A program made the translations under genes and the position numbers. A stretch of DNA of 64,000 nucleotides. Origin: Biscogniauxia marginata (lineage: Eukaryota; Ascomycota; Sordariomycetes; Xylariales; Xylariaceae). The stretch is taken from NCBI GenBank assembly GCA_022695795.1, contig MU404056.1, forward strand, positions 186,001-250,000. The letters run 5' to 3'. Below, piece by piece: positions 11,168 to 23,300 of this stretch. Each line of letters opens with the position of its first letter. Positions within the stretch are counted from its first letter, which is position 1. The notes under the pieces are model-generated. The model was not told the origin of the DNA. It ran no database searches and was given only the letters and a program-made list of their open reading frames with translations.

Positions 11168-14019
11168 ATGTCCAACCGCATCCGCCTCGCGACCGCATCC
11201 CCGGGGACCCGGGCCACGACGGCCGAGACGCTCGACCAGCTGCGCGGCATCGCGACGCGCGCGGCCGCGGGGGGCGCCGACCTCCTGCTCCTGCCCGAGG
11301 CGTACCTCGGGGGCTACCCGCGCGGCTCCGACTTCGGGTGCGTCGTCGGCGCGCGCTCGGCCGCGGGCCGCGACGAGTACCTGGGGTACTTCCGGGCGGC
11401 CGTCGACCTGGGCGACACTGTCGGCGTCGGGGGCGCCGGGGCCGGGGAGAGGTGGGTCGTCGGGGGGAGGGCTGTGGATGGGAAGGGGGACGGCACGAGG
11501 GAGGTCCTGGAGGGGATCGCGCGCGATACGGGCGTTTTCGTGGTGACGGGCTTGGTGGAGAGGGCGGGCGGGAGCTTGTATTGCGCTGTTGTCTATGTGT
11601 GTCCGCGGAAGGGGGTCGTGGGGAAGAGGAGGAAGGTCTTGCCGGTGAGTTTTTTTTTTTGTTGGACTGATTCTCTTTTTTTGGGGGGGATTTTTTTTTT
11701 CTTTTGGATCATTACTGTCTACCTTACACCCTGCCTATACGCCCCATGTTATGCGTTCCGATGGATGGGAACGAGGCGCGTCCTGGAAGTTGCGGGGAAA
11801 AGGGGGAGCTAGGGGGGGTTGAGTCACGACGAGACGACGTTATGATGGGTAATTCGAGGTTGGTTTATGATTAAGAGCCGATGATTACCTGAGGGGGGGT
11901 TTGTCACGCCGACTGCGTTGTGGGAAGGCTGAGAAAGAAAATTGCTGTCAGCTATTAGCACGCCTTTTCCCCCTTGCTGTCTATTTGCTCAGGGGAAAGT
12001 GGACTGGCAGTTGGTGGGGAGAGTATAGGTCAGGTCTCCCGGCCTGTCTAAGCTATTTTCGAATCATTGTTCGCAGACACTCTCTCCGACTATACCTACT
12101 TGCTTCTCTCGGTTTCTCTTGGGACCTGGAACGGCACTTGATGGGGAATACGAGATTTGTCTGGACTGGCACTTCATAACCCCCCTGAATATTGCTGGAA
12201 AACCCCTCCGGCTCCTGAATATTGGACCATGAACATGATCAAATGGATAGGGAACTTCGTGGGCTTTGAAAATTGGTCGAAGTAAAAAGTCGCAGCGTCT
12301 CGATTGTTCATGCCGCCAAATGGAACGACTATCAAGCACGTCAACTCCGGAGAGGAAGTATGGCCCTCGTGGAGGTATTTCGCTGTCACCTCGACTGATA
12401 ACTAAAGCAAACTGCTCCAACCAAATCTCCCCCGACTAGTCTGTCAATGAAGGCCCGGATCAAATCCCTTTGTCGAGTTTGCAGAACGACCTCCTCTGAG
12501 GAGATACAGAGGGGATGCTCGAGACCTACCATTCAACCGACTGCTCATTGTACAACTCAATTTTTTGGAAGCCGAATCGAGAAAGACATTGGTACTTCAG
12601 TATACCTGGTCGCTCTTTACTACGTGTGATACGGATCGGATACCATGGTTACTGTCGAGAAGTGTCTCCTACGCTCAATATGTCCCTGACGCTCTGGACG
12701 TGGACGAGGAATAACCTAACCTGGGGGCATTGGGGACTACGGATCGACCAAGTGATCTTTTAAACGCTGTGATGGTGGTCCCTTGAAACTATGTAACATT
12801 AGAGTCGGATGACCCTAATCCATCATTTGATGTCCTGGGGCGTGCCCAATATTTGCTTTATACCACTCCTCCACTCCTCTCTTGGAAAACATTTCTTTTC
12901 TACTCTGTATCTTTCTCTCTCTTCCGTGTGTGTACAGATAAACTAACAGACAAATGTCTCACCACCAGACCGGCTCGGAGCGCCTCATCTGGGCGCAGGG
13001 CTCGCCCGCGACCCTGAAGGCGGTCAGCACGACGATCCGCGGCGTCCGCATCAACCTCGCGGCTGCCATCTGCTGGGAGAACTACATGCCGTTGCTGCGG
13101 CAGTCGCTCTACGCGCAGAACGTGAACCTGTACCTCGCGCCCACGGCCGACAACCGCGACGCCTGGCTGGCGCTGATGCGCACCGTCGCGCTCGAGGGCC
13201 GCTGCTTCGTCGTCAGCTCCAACATGTGCGTGCGCGCTGGCCCGGGGGGAGCCGAGAAGGAAATTAAATCTGCTGCTGCTGGTAGTAGTAACGGTGTCCT
13301 AGCGAACGGAGGAGGAAGAGTGGGAGGAGGAGGAGGTCCTATCAACGGTGCTAGTCTGGAGAGGAGGAGGAGGAGCTCCGTCCTCGTCGACGACGGGAAC
13401 GAGATCGTGCTCCCCGCACTTCCCAAGGTCCACGCCGCCGCCAGTACTACGACCTCATCGTCGGCCGTAGTCGAGGAAGACAGACACGAGCACGAACACG
13501 GCCACGAGAGGAGGACTGATATGGTTCCCCTTACTAATAACCCCTTTACTGGTACCACTCCTGCTCCTGCTTCTGCTACCAAGGAAAACAAAACTCCTGC
13601 GGTGCCGGCGGCGGCGGCGGCGGCGGCGGAGACGAAGGAGGCCTTCCTATCCCGCGGCGGGTCCAGCATCGTGTCCCCTATGGGCGACGTGCTCGCGGGC
13701 CCGCAGTGGGAGGACGACGAGGGCATCATCTACGCGGACGTCGACTTTGAGGACTGCGTCCGCGGGCGCTTGGATCTGGACGCGGCGGGGAGTTACTCAC
13801 GGTATGTTTTTTTTTTCTCTATCCCCTTTCCCCTTTTCTCTCTTCTACTTCGACACCCACCCACCCTCTGCCCCTTCCTTCTTTATTCTTATTAAGATGA
13901 TATATACGAGCAAGCAAGTAAGTGAGCTAATAAATGGTTGGATGTTTTTAAAAAACAGGAACGACTCGTTCAAATTCTCCGTCGAGGGCCTGGATCTAGA
14001 TCCCCTGCCATATTGGTAA
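11168..14019 (+). CDS. Nitrilase-family carbon-nitrogen hydrolase
   Basis: Member of the nitrilase superfamily, which hydrolyses nitriles or amides through a Glu-Lys-Cys triad; the substrate cannot be told from the sequence. Three exons (11168-11644, 12969-13801, 13959-14019) give 456 residues. The triad is Glu44 (LLPEAYLGGYPRG), Lys156 (GKRRKVLP) and Cys194 (AAAICWENYMP). The join KVLP/TGSERLIW is uninterrupted in related fungal enzymes, so the 1324-nt first intron is real and very long for a fungus. Between the core (ending NMCVR) and the conserved tail (FLSRGGSSIVSPMGDVLAGP to LDPLPYW) lies a linker of about 140 residues rich in Gly, Ser, Ala and Glu, with a conserved-looking SSVLVDDGNEIVLP patch. 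The GC-rich first exon contrasts with the intron. Confidence 0.88.
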
Positions 14020-14828
14020 ATTGTCTTTTTGCGAAAAAGATAATGTTACCTACCTGTAGCTTAGAAATATTCTAAGCTTGTGCTTTGGATAAGGGAGGTA
14101 GGTAAAGGATAGGTTGCCAGATATGCTCAAATTAGGATTTTATATACCGTATCAGGTACCTCAAAAGCAACCTTAGTGTAGATTGCAACGGAAAAAAGCA
14201 AAAGTCTTTGTATATGTTGTCAGATTGTAAATATGCGTATTAGCTTCTGCGGGAATCGATAGCTAATACTTAGTTTTACATATACACGGCTCTCCCCATC
14301 TCATCTCATTATAATGAGCTGTGAAGCTTCAATTCCCCTTCTCTCGTCTTCCTTTATGCCTTGCTTATTATTCCAAGACCTACTTCCAACCTCTATCCCG
14401 TAATCCGCGAGGAAAAGCCCGAACATCACACAACCCGTATAAAAAAAAAAGGCGAGCCCCTTATAAATGCAATCAATCCTGTGTGAATTCCATGTTCCCC
14501 TCCCTTTCTCCCCCTCTAGCTCAAGTAAACGGGTATCTATTTGTCCACAGTCCAATCCATTGCCCTGCCATATCGCCCCCCTTTCCCCTTTCCCCTTCCG
14601 ACCATACCAAACCAAGTCGTTTAACGACCTCTCACCCCCTTTGCGCAGATTCGTGGAGGTGGTGCCATCAAACTTGATAATCAGCCAATCATATTCCTAC
14701 CGGACTCTATAAGATACCGCCCTCGAGTGACCCGCTGTATTAAAAAGAAGGAGAAAAAAGGCAATTCGCAAAACAGACTATACGCCCAGAGGGAATTAAC
14801 ATGCCGAACCTTCCGAGAGGCGCTCGGA
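14020..14828. other. Tail-to-tail intergenic region
   Basis: It lies between the 3' ends of the nitrilase gene (+) and the Ser/Thr-rich gene (-). It is AT-rich at the left and pyrimidine-rich at 14330-14620. No gene is recognised. Confidence 0.5.
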
Positions 14829-16145
14829 CTATTCTTTCTCTTTGATGTCTTCGTTCTTTTCTTCAACGGTACTCTTTTCCGAAACCTCTCTCGGGCTTGC
14901 CAGGGGACTGTTAATACCCCCGACGCTACCATTGATGCTATCAGCCCTACCGTGACCCAACAGACCACTACGAATGCTTGCACCGTCACCCCCCATGCTC
15001 TGCTTGCCAGCGTATAAGCTATTCCTCTCACCCGATAATGCGGGCGCGATGCCAGTTGTAGAATAGATGCTGGTCCGCTCATTGCTCGTGATCCTTGACG
15101 TTGACTGGTGCAGGCCTGGAGTCGATATATCGCGGGTGCCATCAATGTTGGCACTAAGCACACTTAGCGGGAGACTCTCGCGACTGCCTCCCCATAATGA
15201 TGACGGTGCGAGAGCCCGCACGGAGGCGTCGGTGTCCATAGATCGTCGCCGTCGCCGTTGGCTGGACGAGGCAAGAGTAAGGATCGAGGCATTATCTGTC
15301 AATAGGTTGTTGGCCGTAGCCGAGTTATATGTGGTGGGGTGACCAGTTGTATGCGGCGCGAGATACGGGGGAATGGCGGATGCAGGAGAGCTCGTAGGGA
15401 ATGGTTGAGTGAACTGAATCGTGGTGTTGTTATTCTGGTTGGAGGAATGTCCGTTGGTTGGGGGAGGATTCATAGGGCCATTTGGACCCATGGACTGGAT
15501 GGTAGTGAGAGTGGTGGTCAACGATCGCACCGACGGCGCTGGCGAAGAAAAAGTACTGTCTCCTCCCTTGCGCGAATCAAGACAGCCGTTCGCTGTACGG
15601 CTAGTTCCCGTCACCGATGATGCCATGTGCGATGGGGCGTTGATGGAATGTGTAGCTTCGTGATCGGTGGAGATGGTTGGGGCCATCGACATGCCCCCCG
15701 CCGTGGGAGGCGCAGCTCCATCTCCTGATGACCGCACCGAGAGACGACTGTGGCCTAAGGACTGATCTGAGGTTATACCGGTCTGTGAGGTAGACAGCGA
15801 TGGGTCGCTCTGCTCGTCCGACTGGGCGGTAGCAATGCGCCCGGACTGCGGGTAGGGATTGTTGTTCTTGGATGGTCGCTTCTTGGTGGCTTTGGGGGTG
15901 GCATCGCGGCCAAAGTGGCCATATCGGCTGCCTCCAGCAGACGAACCGTGCTTGAAGTTGGCTAGCTTCTTGACCCAGGTAGAGAAAGGCCGTCGGCGAC
16001 CTGCACGTTCTTGACGATCTGGCATGTCGGTTATTAGGTAACAGATCCGATATATAGGGTACTGGTGAAGGGACATACGAGGAGAGCGAGCAAGGGAAGC
16101 CGGATCCTTACCATTGGAGAGTTGTGAGGGGTCGGCTGTAGCCAT
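14829..16145 (-). CDS. Conserved Ser/Thr/Asn-rich fungal protein, unknown function
   Basis: Two exons (16145-16112, 16018-14829) give 407 residues starting MATADPSQLSNDRQERAG. The only ordered-looking part is the N-terminal basic segment (GRRRPFSTWVKKLANFK, about residues 17-35). The rest is low-complexity Ser/Thr/Asn/Pro, with a run of arginines (SSQRRRRRSMD) and an acidic, charged C-terminus. Related ascomycete proteins carry the database label 'Ca2+-modulated nonselective cation channel polycystin', but no membrane segment is visible, so I do not adopt that function. The 93-nt intron is a multiple of three and has no stop, so retention would insert 31 residues. It is divergent from MLH3. 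The frame is open further 5', but MATADPSQ with a GTAAGG donor gives the best start. Confidence 0.75.
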   Translation of the reverse strand: MATADPSQLSNGKDPASLARSPRMSLHQYPIYRICYLITDMPDRQERAGRRRPFSTWVKKLANFKHGSSAGGSRYGHFGRDATPKATKKRPSKNNNPYPQSGRIATAQSDEQSDPSLSTSQTGITSDQSLGHSRLSVRSSGDGAAPPTAGGMSMAPTISTDHEATHSINAPSHMASSVTGTSRTANGCLDSRKGGDSTFSSPAPSVRSLTTTLTTIQSMGPNGPMNPPPTNGHSSNQNNNTTIQFTQPFPTSSPASAIPPYLAPHTTGHPTTYNSATANNLLTDNASILTLASSSQRRRRRSMDTDASVRALAPSSLWGGSRESLPLSVLSANIDGTRDISTPGLHQSTSRITSNERTSIYSTTGIAPALSGERNSLYAGKQSMGGDGASIRSGLLGHGRADSINGSVGGINSPLASPREVSEKSTVEEKNEDIKEKE

Positions 16146-16991
16146 CAGGTTGGAACGAAGGAAACGGAATCTTGGAATCGGATTGGGCAATCGATTAGGT
16201 TTGATCAGAGGAAGACAATGACGCCGTGGACGGTGGACTCGGCCTTGGTAATAGAGTATAGTGTGCGATACGGTAAGTAGGTAAGGATGAGGACGGTAGT
16301 AATGAACGTTGCGTGTGCGCGTCGGGTGCCGGGTCACTACGGAGATGGTGACGGAGATTATGGCGGAGACGGAGATGGCGAGGGTGACGGCGACGAGAAC
16401 ACGAGGTGCAGATAAAAGGAAGCTATTCGTAGTCGTGGGCGGGCAGGGGAACAGGAAAAGCCCAGGACGATGTTGGTAGACGAAGAGGGCTTCCCTTGGA
16501 GAGAGTTTGAGTTGCTAGGGTCAGGTAGGTTTATAGCCACTATGAGCACCTAAATTGCGGTACCTAGGAACCCCCAAATCGGTGAGGCTGATACCCCTGG
16601 AGATGGCGTCATCAGCCACATCCCGATTACTTGTCTGCTTGTTGATAAGCATTTTCCGTACAGTGCCGCCGTCTGGTCAGTGCACCGTGACTCTTAGATC
16701 TACTTACTTACCTAAACAAATCTCTGATCACTTTGAACGGCCTCTCTTCTCCAAGTTCCTCAGTTCAGGTCAATGAACCAACTCCCTTGCCAAAATAAAT
16801 ACACAGCGAGATAACACCTAAGCTCTCTAGTTGCATTGTACTGACTGATTCGCATTTGTCTTATTCGTCTATTTCCCACCTGACGTCATCTATTTGATGT
16901 TACCGCCGATACAATAGAAACGCCTCGATGTGCCACGATCGGCCAAGGTGACGATCATGAGGCACTGGATGAGATCCCACGCTATTTATCA
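16146..16991. promoter_or_regulatory. Divergent promoter region (Ser/Thr-rich gene / MLH3)
   Basis: About 850 bp between two start codons on opposite strands. It contains a (GGAGAT/GGCGAC)-like purine repeat at 16335-16395. No gene or known site is called. Confidence 0.5.
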
Positions 16992-19900
16992 ATGTCGATT
17001 CAGCATCTGCCGGAGCACGTTATTGCACAGATCAAGTCATCTATTACCATAACCTCTCTCAACGGTGTAATATGCGGCTTGGTCAAAAATGCTCTGGACG
17101 CCAACGCTACTAAGATAACGATTTCCGTAGATTATGCACGGGGGAATTGTTCTGTTGAAGATAATGGCCTAGGCATTCCACCGGCTGAATTCAAACCCAG
17201 CGGAGGCCTGGGCAAGCTGCATTGTAAGACCGGATAAGTGTCTCATACCGTTGAAACTAGCTGACCGAGCATGTAGATACATCTAAATTCCCTGCCCGGG
17301 ACGGCCTTCATGGGAAGTACGGAACATTCATGGCCTCGCTGGCCTCCTTGTCGTTATTATCAGTCACTTCGCATCACCATGGCCATCATTCCCACAACTC
17401 GATTACAATCCACAATTCTAACATCTTAGCACGGCACACCCCCTCGCCTCCAGAGCAGAGACTGCTGAGTTTTGACCATGGGACCCGAGTGACGGTTCGT
17501 GACCTCTTCGGCTCGATGCCCGTCAGGGTCAAGCAGAGGGCTATCGATGCTGAAAGAAGCACGAACACAAAAGAATGGGATAACCTCAAACGTGCGCTCA
17601 TTGCACTAATACTAGCCTGGCCAGGCCCCATCTCCCTCTCGATTCGCGAACCTACGAATCGATGGTCCACTTCTATCCGTAGTGATGAAGCCTCGAGACT
17701 ACGCTCAAATAGTAGAGGTGATAGCCTCGATCTTCCAGTGAGGGTTTCGAGGATACTGTATCAAGGTCAACTCTTTGACGATAACACTTCGGAGACCTGG
17801 GTGCCTCTGAGGGCATCAGCTAGCTCAGTGTCCATCGTAGGTGCTGTTTCGTTGATCCCAATTGCAACCAGGCGAATCCAGTTCATCAGTATAGGTGTTC
17901 AGCCAGTGCCTAACGAACATGGCTCAAACGTCCTTTATGAAGAGATCAACCGGCTCTTTGCAAACTCGAGCTTTGGGACCGAGGAGCAAGGTAGCGATAT
18001 CGACGAGGAAGAACAGAAGAGAAGAGCGAAAGACCGTCGCTATAAAACAGATGGTTTTACTAATCAAGAGTTGAAAGGTAGAAAGGGGGTGGATCGTTGG
18101 CCGATGTTTTATATCAAGGTTAACCTCGAAGAATGGCCTTCACCCCTGACTGGTCATGATGTGGATGAAATACTCGATGAACGCAGGGAGAGCCTAAGCG
18201 AAATCACTGATCTTCTGAGAGCAGTTGTGTATGAATTCCTAAAGAAACATCATTTTCGCCCAAAACATTTCAGACCTAGTAAGAAAGGCGCGTTGGATCC
18301 GGTTGATTCTCAAGATACCAAAAATACCCCGTCCAGAATATTAGGTCCAAAAGAAACCACAACACCTGATGGGTTTCCAATCAACAAACAATCAACCGGA
18401 GATCTAGCTAGTACCCGCCTTAGAATCCTTTCCAATCCAGATGCAAAGTCGCGATCTGAGTCTCCGTTCAACTTGTGGACTCGCATCAAATCGGGGCGAC
18501 CACCCCTGACCTCTGCTGATTGCAATAAGCCCAACGAAAGAAGAGAAAGTGACTATTTCCCTAGCCGTTCTACGCCAGGAGAACCAGTTGCTAAGGACAG
18601 TGATCAGTCTTCTCCAACCCCTTTATTTGGTCCTGATGGCAAGCTGTTGCGTGCACCGTTTTCTGATGTCGAAGACGATTCTGATGACCTCAGACAGCAC
18701 TTAAGGCCACCCATAGAAGAGCTCGGGCGACCTCTGGGTCAAGAACGCGATAAACTTCTGTGGACAAATCCGGCCACTACAGAAACATCAATCATTGATC
18801 CAAGGACAGGATTTGTTGTTCGGCCACTGAGAACACCGGGGGAGCATGGCGAAAATCATGTTCCTCCAATAAAGAAGCTGCGGTTACAATCTAGACCAAC
18901 TGTTAAAGAGGATGAGAACACATGGGCAACAGATCTACTATCATCTTGGGACAATCCGGTATTCCAAGCAGCGGAGCCTCCGATCCCAGTTGCTTTTGAT
19001 GAGACAATGGCATTAGGCCTCTCAACAGGTAACCCTAAAGGGAATTCCCATGGATTCAATGCGACATCCTATGATACTTCAGCAGCTTTACATGCCGTGC
19101 AAGGTCGTGTTTCAAAAGAGGCTCTCCGGAACGCCGAGGTGATAGCCCAGGTCGATCGGAAATTCATCTTTGCAAAGGTCCCTTTGCTCGACCCGAACAC
19201 CAAAGGAATATCCCCTCTAGACTCTACTGCATCACTTCTCATCATTATCGACCAGCATGCCGCAGATGAACGATGTCGTGTCGAGGCATTGATGAAGGAT
19301 TATTTTGAGGCTAGCGATAGTTTGAACGTGAGACATGCTTCACCTTCGTCATCGTACCCTCAAAGGATACTGCAGGCACGGATGGAAATCCTAGAGAAAC
19401 CTATCAGGTTTGATATCTCGGCTCGAGATGCTGCCCAATTTGAGCGCTCCTTAGTGCACTTTGAACGCTGGGGGGTGGTTTATGAGGTCAGCTCATTATC
19501 TAAGTCGAAAACTGGTAGTCCGCAGCAACTCAGGGTAACTAAACTACCACCAAGCATAGCCGAGAGATGTCGACTAGAACCCCGACTCCTCATCGAGCTC
19601 CTCAGGAAAGAAGCATGGAAGCTTCACGAGCATGGCCATGAGATTACTCAAACCCCTAAATTACACGTGGGGAATATGGAAGACGAGGAAAGGGCTATAT
19701 CGAGTTGGCTAGCAAGGTTCCACGGATGCCCACAGGGCATCTTGGATATGATCAACTCGAGAGCATGTCGCAGCTCCATCATGTTCAATGATAACCTCAC
19801 CCACGAGGGGTGTGTGGAACTACTAAGCCGCCTAGCTGACTGTGCCTTTCCGTTCCAGTGCGCGCATGGCCGGCCATCTATGGTGCCTTTAGTTGACCTG

Positions 19901-20005
19901 GGTCACAGTTCTATGAATAATATTGCTGATCAGCAAAACCGTGGACACAGCTTTGGTAAGGAGTTCAGGATGTGGGCATCGAAGAGGTCCTGCCTGAATG
20001 CTTGA
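16992..20005 (+). CDS. mlh3: DNA mismatch repair protein MLH3 (MutL homologue)
   Basis: MutL-family protein; with MLH1 it forms the MutLgamma nuclease, acting in meiotic crossover resolution and mismatch repair. Two exons (16992-17223, 17277-20005) give 986 residues. The N-terminal GHKL ATPase shows VKNALDANA, the D-x-G-x-G loop (VEDNGLGIP) and the GKYGTFMASLASLS motif. The residue in the catalytic Glu position of MutL is Gly29 here. A disordered region covers about residues 300-690. The C-terminal endonuclease motif is intact, DQHAADERCRVE at 736-747, followed by ACRSS and C939-AHGRP, which bind metal in MutL endonucleases. The combination of this tail with the short ATPase identifies MLH3 rather than PMS1. 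The intron phase joins LHY/TSKFP correctly. Confidence 0.9.
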
Positions 20006-20375
20006 CGGGAGTATAGGTGGTGAGAAGATGTATATTAACATAACCGAGAGATAAATATTGTATGTGGATAAAAGAACAGAGATACCCATAATTTGAAGGT
20101 TTCCAGTTACCATATACCTGGTATTCAGTTTTTATGCAATATCTTGGGTGGTTACCTAAGAGAAAGATACATGTGCATGACTAGTACCCACACTGTGTAC
20201 TTGCGCACCGCCACATGCAGGGTAGCTAGCTCCATGGAAGCAAAGCTCCAAGTGACGTCCCCTAGTCCCCCGTCCCTTGTCCAGCCTGCTCTCAGCTTCA
20301 ATCCACCATGCAGACATGAACAACACAACCTAGATGCTGTCGGGATAGTTGTCGCACAAACACGGAGTGTATACC
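20006..20375. other. Intergenic, MLH3 to VPS11
   Basis: 370 bp with the MLH3 3' flank and the VPS11 promoter. Nothing further is recognised. Confidence 0.5.
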
Positions 20376-23300
20376 ATGGCTTTGCTTCTGGCAAGTTTAT
20401 TCAATCCTGCCACGCTGATTTGGACTGAACTAACACTAATCGACTTATCTGCAGTGGAAAGCATTTGACTTTTTCGAGGTCAGCCAGGTCAAGCTCGGCG
20501 ACGACGAGACACGATCCTTCTTCGAGAACAACGAGATCTCCAGTGTATGCTCCGGATCCGAGAGCTTGTTTATCGGCAGCGACAATGGATACGTGCGTAT
20601 CATCGGCCCAAGCTGGAAGGTAGTCCGGAGCTTCCAAGCTCACGAGACGGGCCGCATCACCCACATGCGCCAAGTCGAGGGGACGAGCTTGTTGGTCACC
20701 GTCTCGGTATGAGGGAGGATCAAGCGATATACAAACAACCGGCTGGATGCTGATATGGGATATCTAGGAAGATTTGAGCAACGAGCCGGTGTTGAAGGTC
20801 TGGGCACTTGACAAGCCGGTCAAGAAGACGGGACTGCCCACCTGCCTGAGCACCCTGAATATAAACAATGGCCGGAAGCAATTCCCTGTAGGTGCTCGCA
20901 GCTCTTCCTACGGCTTTGCTCTCTGCTGATGGTAAGGCTTATTAGATCTCTGCTTTCACCGCGCTCGACGACCTATCACAGCTCGCCGTGGGCTTTGCGA
21001 ACGGTGCAGTCACCGTAATCCGCGGCGACCTGATACACGACCGAGGCACGAAACAGCGAATAGTCTACGAGTCAGAAGAGCCGGTCACCGGAGTGGAATT
21101 TGTTGCGGATCCGAGGTTCACGACGCTGTTTGTCGCGACCACGTCGAAGCTCCTGAAGCTGGTGATTTCCGGAAGAGGCCAGGGGCAGCCACCGCGAACG
21201 GTGGAAGACTCGGGGTGCGCGGCGGGCTGCATGACTCTCAACCGAAAAACCGGGGACATCATCGTAGTCCGGGAGGATGCAGTCTACTATTACACATTGG
21301 ATGGTCGAGGCCTCTGCTTTGCCAATGACGGGGCTACAAGTCTCGTCTCCACTTTCCATGACTACGTGGCCCTCGTCTCGCCGCCCTCGGCCCCCAGAAA
21401 TGGAGGCCCGGATAACATAAGGCGCCGCTTTGGGGGCACCAGTGCAGATTCGCTGTTTAACGCTGCCACCTTTACCATGGTAGACCCGGCCCTGCAGATC
21501 GTCTCCCATTCCGAGACTCTTATCTCGCAGGTCCAGGCACTCTTCCAGATATGGGGAGATCTTTTTATCCTAACGCAGGATGGGAAGGTGAGGCGTCCCT
21601 CGAGCTCCGTATTCCCCTCCCCATGACGTACTCACGCGAATCAGATCAGTCGTTACCACGAGAAGTCGCTGCAGCAGCGGCTCGAGCTCCTCTACCAACG
21701 TAATCTATATCCCCTCGCCATCAACCTCGCGCACAAGTCCGGCATGGACGCACAGCAGCAAAACGTCATCTACCGGAAGTACGGTGATCACCTCTACCAA
21801 AAGGGAGACTACGATAGTGCCATGTCTCAGTACATCAAGGCCATCGACAGCACAGAGCCATCTCAAGTCATCCGCAAAGTAAGTCACCAAATTCAGAAGC
21901 GCAAGCGACGTGTCGCCTCTGACTAAAGAGCAGTTCCTCGACACCCAAAGAATACACAATCTTATAGAATACCTCGAGGAACTACACGAACACCACAAAG
22001 CCACGGCCGACCACACGACTTTACTTCTAAACTGCTACGCAAAGTTAAAAGATGTGGAAAAGCTGGAGAAGTTTATCAAGTCCGAAGGGGATCTCAAGTT
22101 TGATCTGGACACAGCGATCAATATGTGTCGACAGGGCGGCTATTTTGAGCAAGCGGCCTACCTGGCGACGAAGCATGGCGAGAACGACCTGGTCGTGGAT
22201 ATTTTGATCGAAGACTCGAATAAGTATGCCGAAGCGCTCGACTTCATCTGGCACCTGGAGGCCGAGACAGTTCGTCATCATCAAATCTTCAGTTGTTGAG
22301 TTTAGAGACTAACGGTGCACAGGCTTATCCCTGTTTGATGAAATACGCAAGGGTACTTCTGGAGAACTGCCCTAGCGACACGACCAAGCTATTTATCGAT
22401 TACTATACGGGCAATTATAAGCCGAAAGTGCATAGGGTGCCCGTAGAAGAAGCGCCGATAACCTCTGCCGCCGGCTTAGCGGCCGGAGCTGCCAGTGCTG
22501 TGCAGAACTTGACGAGTCTACTCCCGTTGCCATATATGAATACCTCTGCCGTTCCTACACCAAATACGCAAGGCAACGAGCAACCGACCGTTAGTGACGC
22601 CACTGCAATCTTAGAGCTGGACACCGGTGCCGATCAGAAATATACGCCGCCGCCACCCCGAACCGCCTTTTCGTCCTTTATCGATCACGAGGACGAATTT
22701 ATTGTCTTCCTCGAATCTTACCTTCAGGAGAGATCTCTCAAAGAATCGGATAAAGTTGATATTTACACAACACTGTTCGAGATGTATCTCCATAAATCTA
22801 GTGAAAGAAAAGGTGTACAGAAGGAGGAGTGGGAACATAAAGCGAAGAAGCTTATTGAAGGGCGCGACTTACCTATCGAGAACTCGAATGTCCTCTTATT
22901 ATCGCATCTTTCTGACTTTCGGGACGGTACGACCCTCGTCAAGGAGCAGTCAGGTCTCCTATTCGACATCTTCCGCTCTTACACCTCAGCCAAGGATACA
23001 CGCGGCGCGATCAAGGCCTTGCGAAAATACGGGCCCGAAGAGCCCCAACTTTACCCTGCGGCGCTCGCGTACTTTACTTCAGACGCCCGCATCCTCGACG
23101 AGGCCGGGCATGAGGAGCTTGCCAACGTGCTCGCCAAGATCGACGCTGACAGCCTCATGGCGCCGCTACAAGTCATCCAGACCCTAGGCTCTAACGCCGT
23201 CGCTACTATGGGCATGATCAAGCCCTACCTGCACGAGACGATCACGCGCGAGCGCAAGGAGATCGCCACCAACAAGCGGCAGATCAACAGCTTCCGGAAA

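Noticed and set aside
10993..11670. 225-codon frame over the nitrilase first exon
   Set aside because: Lys/Glu run from the purine tract followed by Arg-rich shadow coding of the GC-rich exon; the nitrilase frame has catalytic motifs.
13250..13640. Unspliced intron in the nitrilase linker
   Set aside because: The stretch is in frame, and related fungal enzymes also carry a variable linker with a DGNEIVLP-like patch here.
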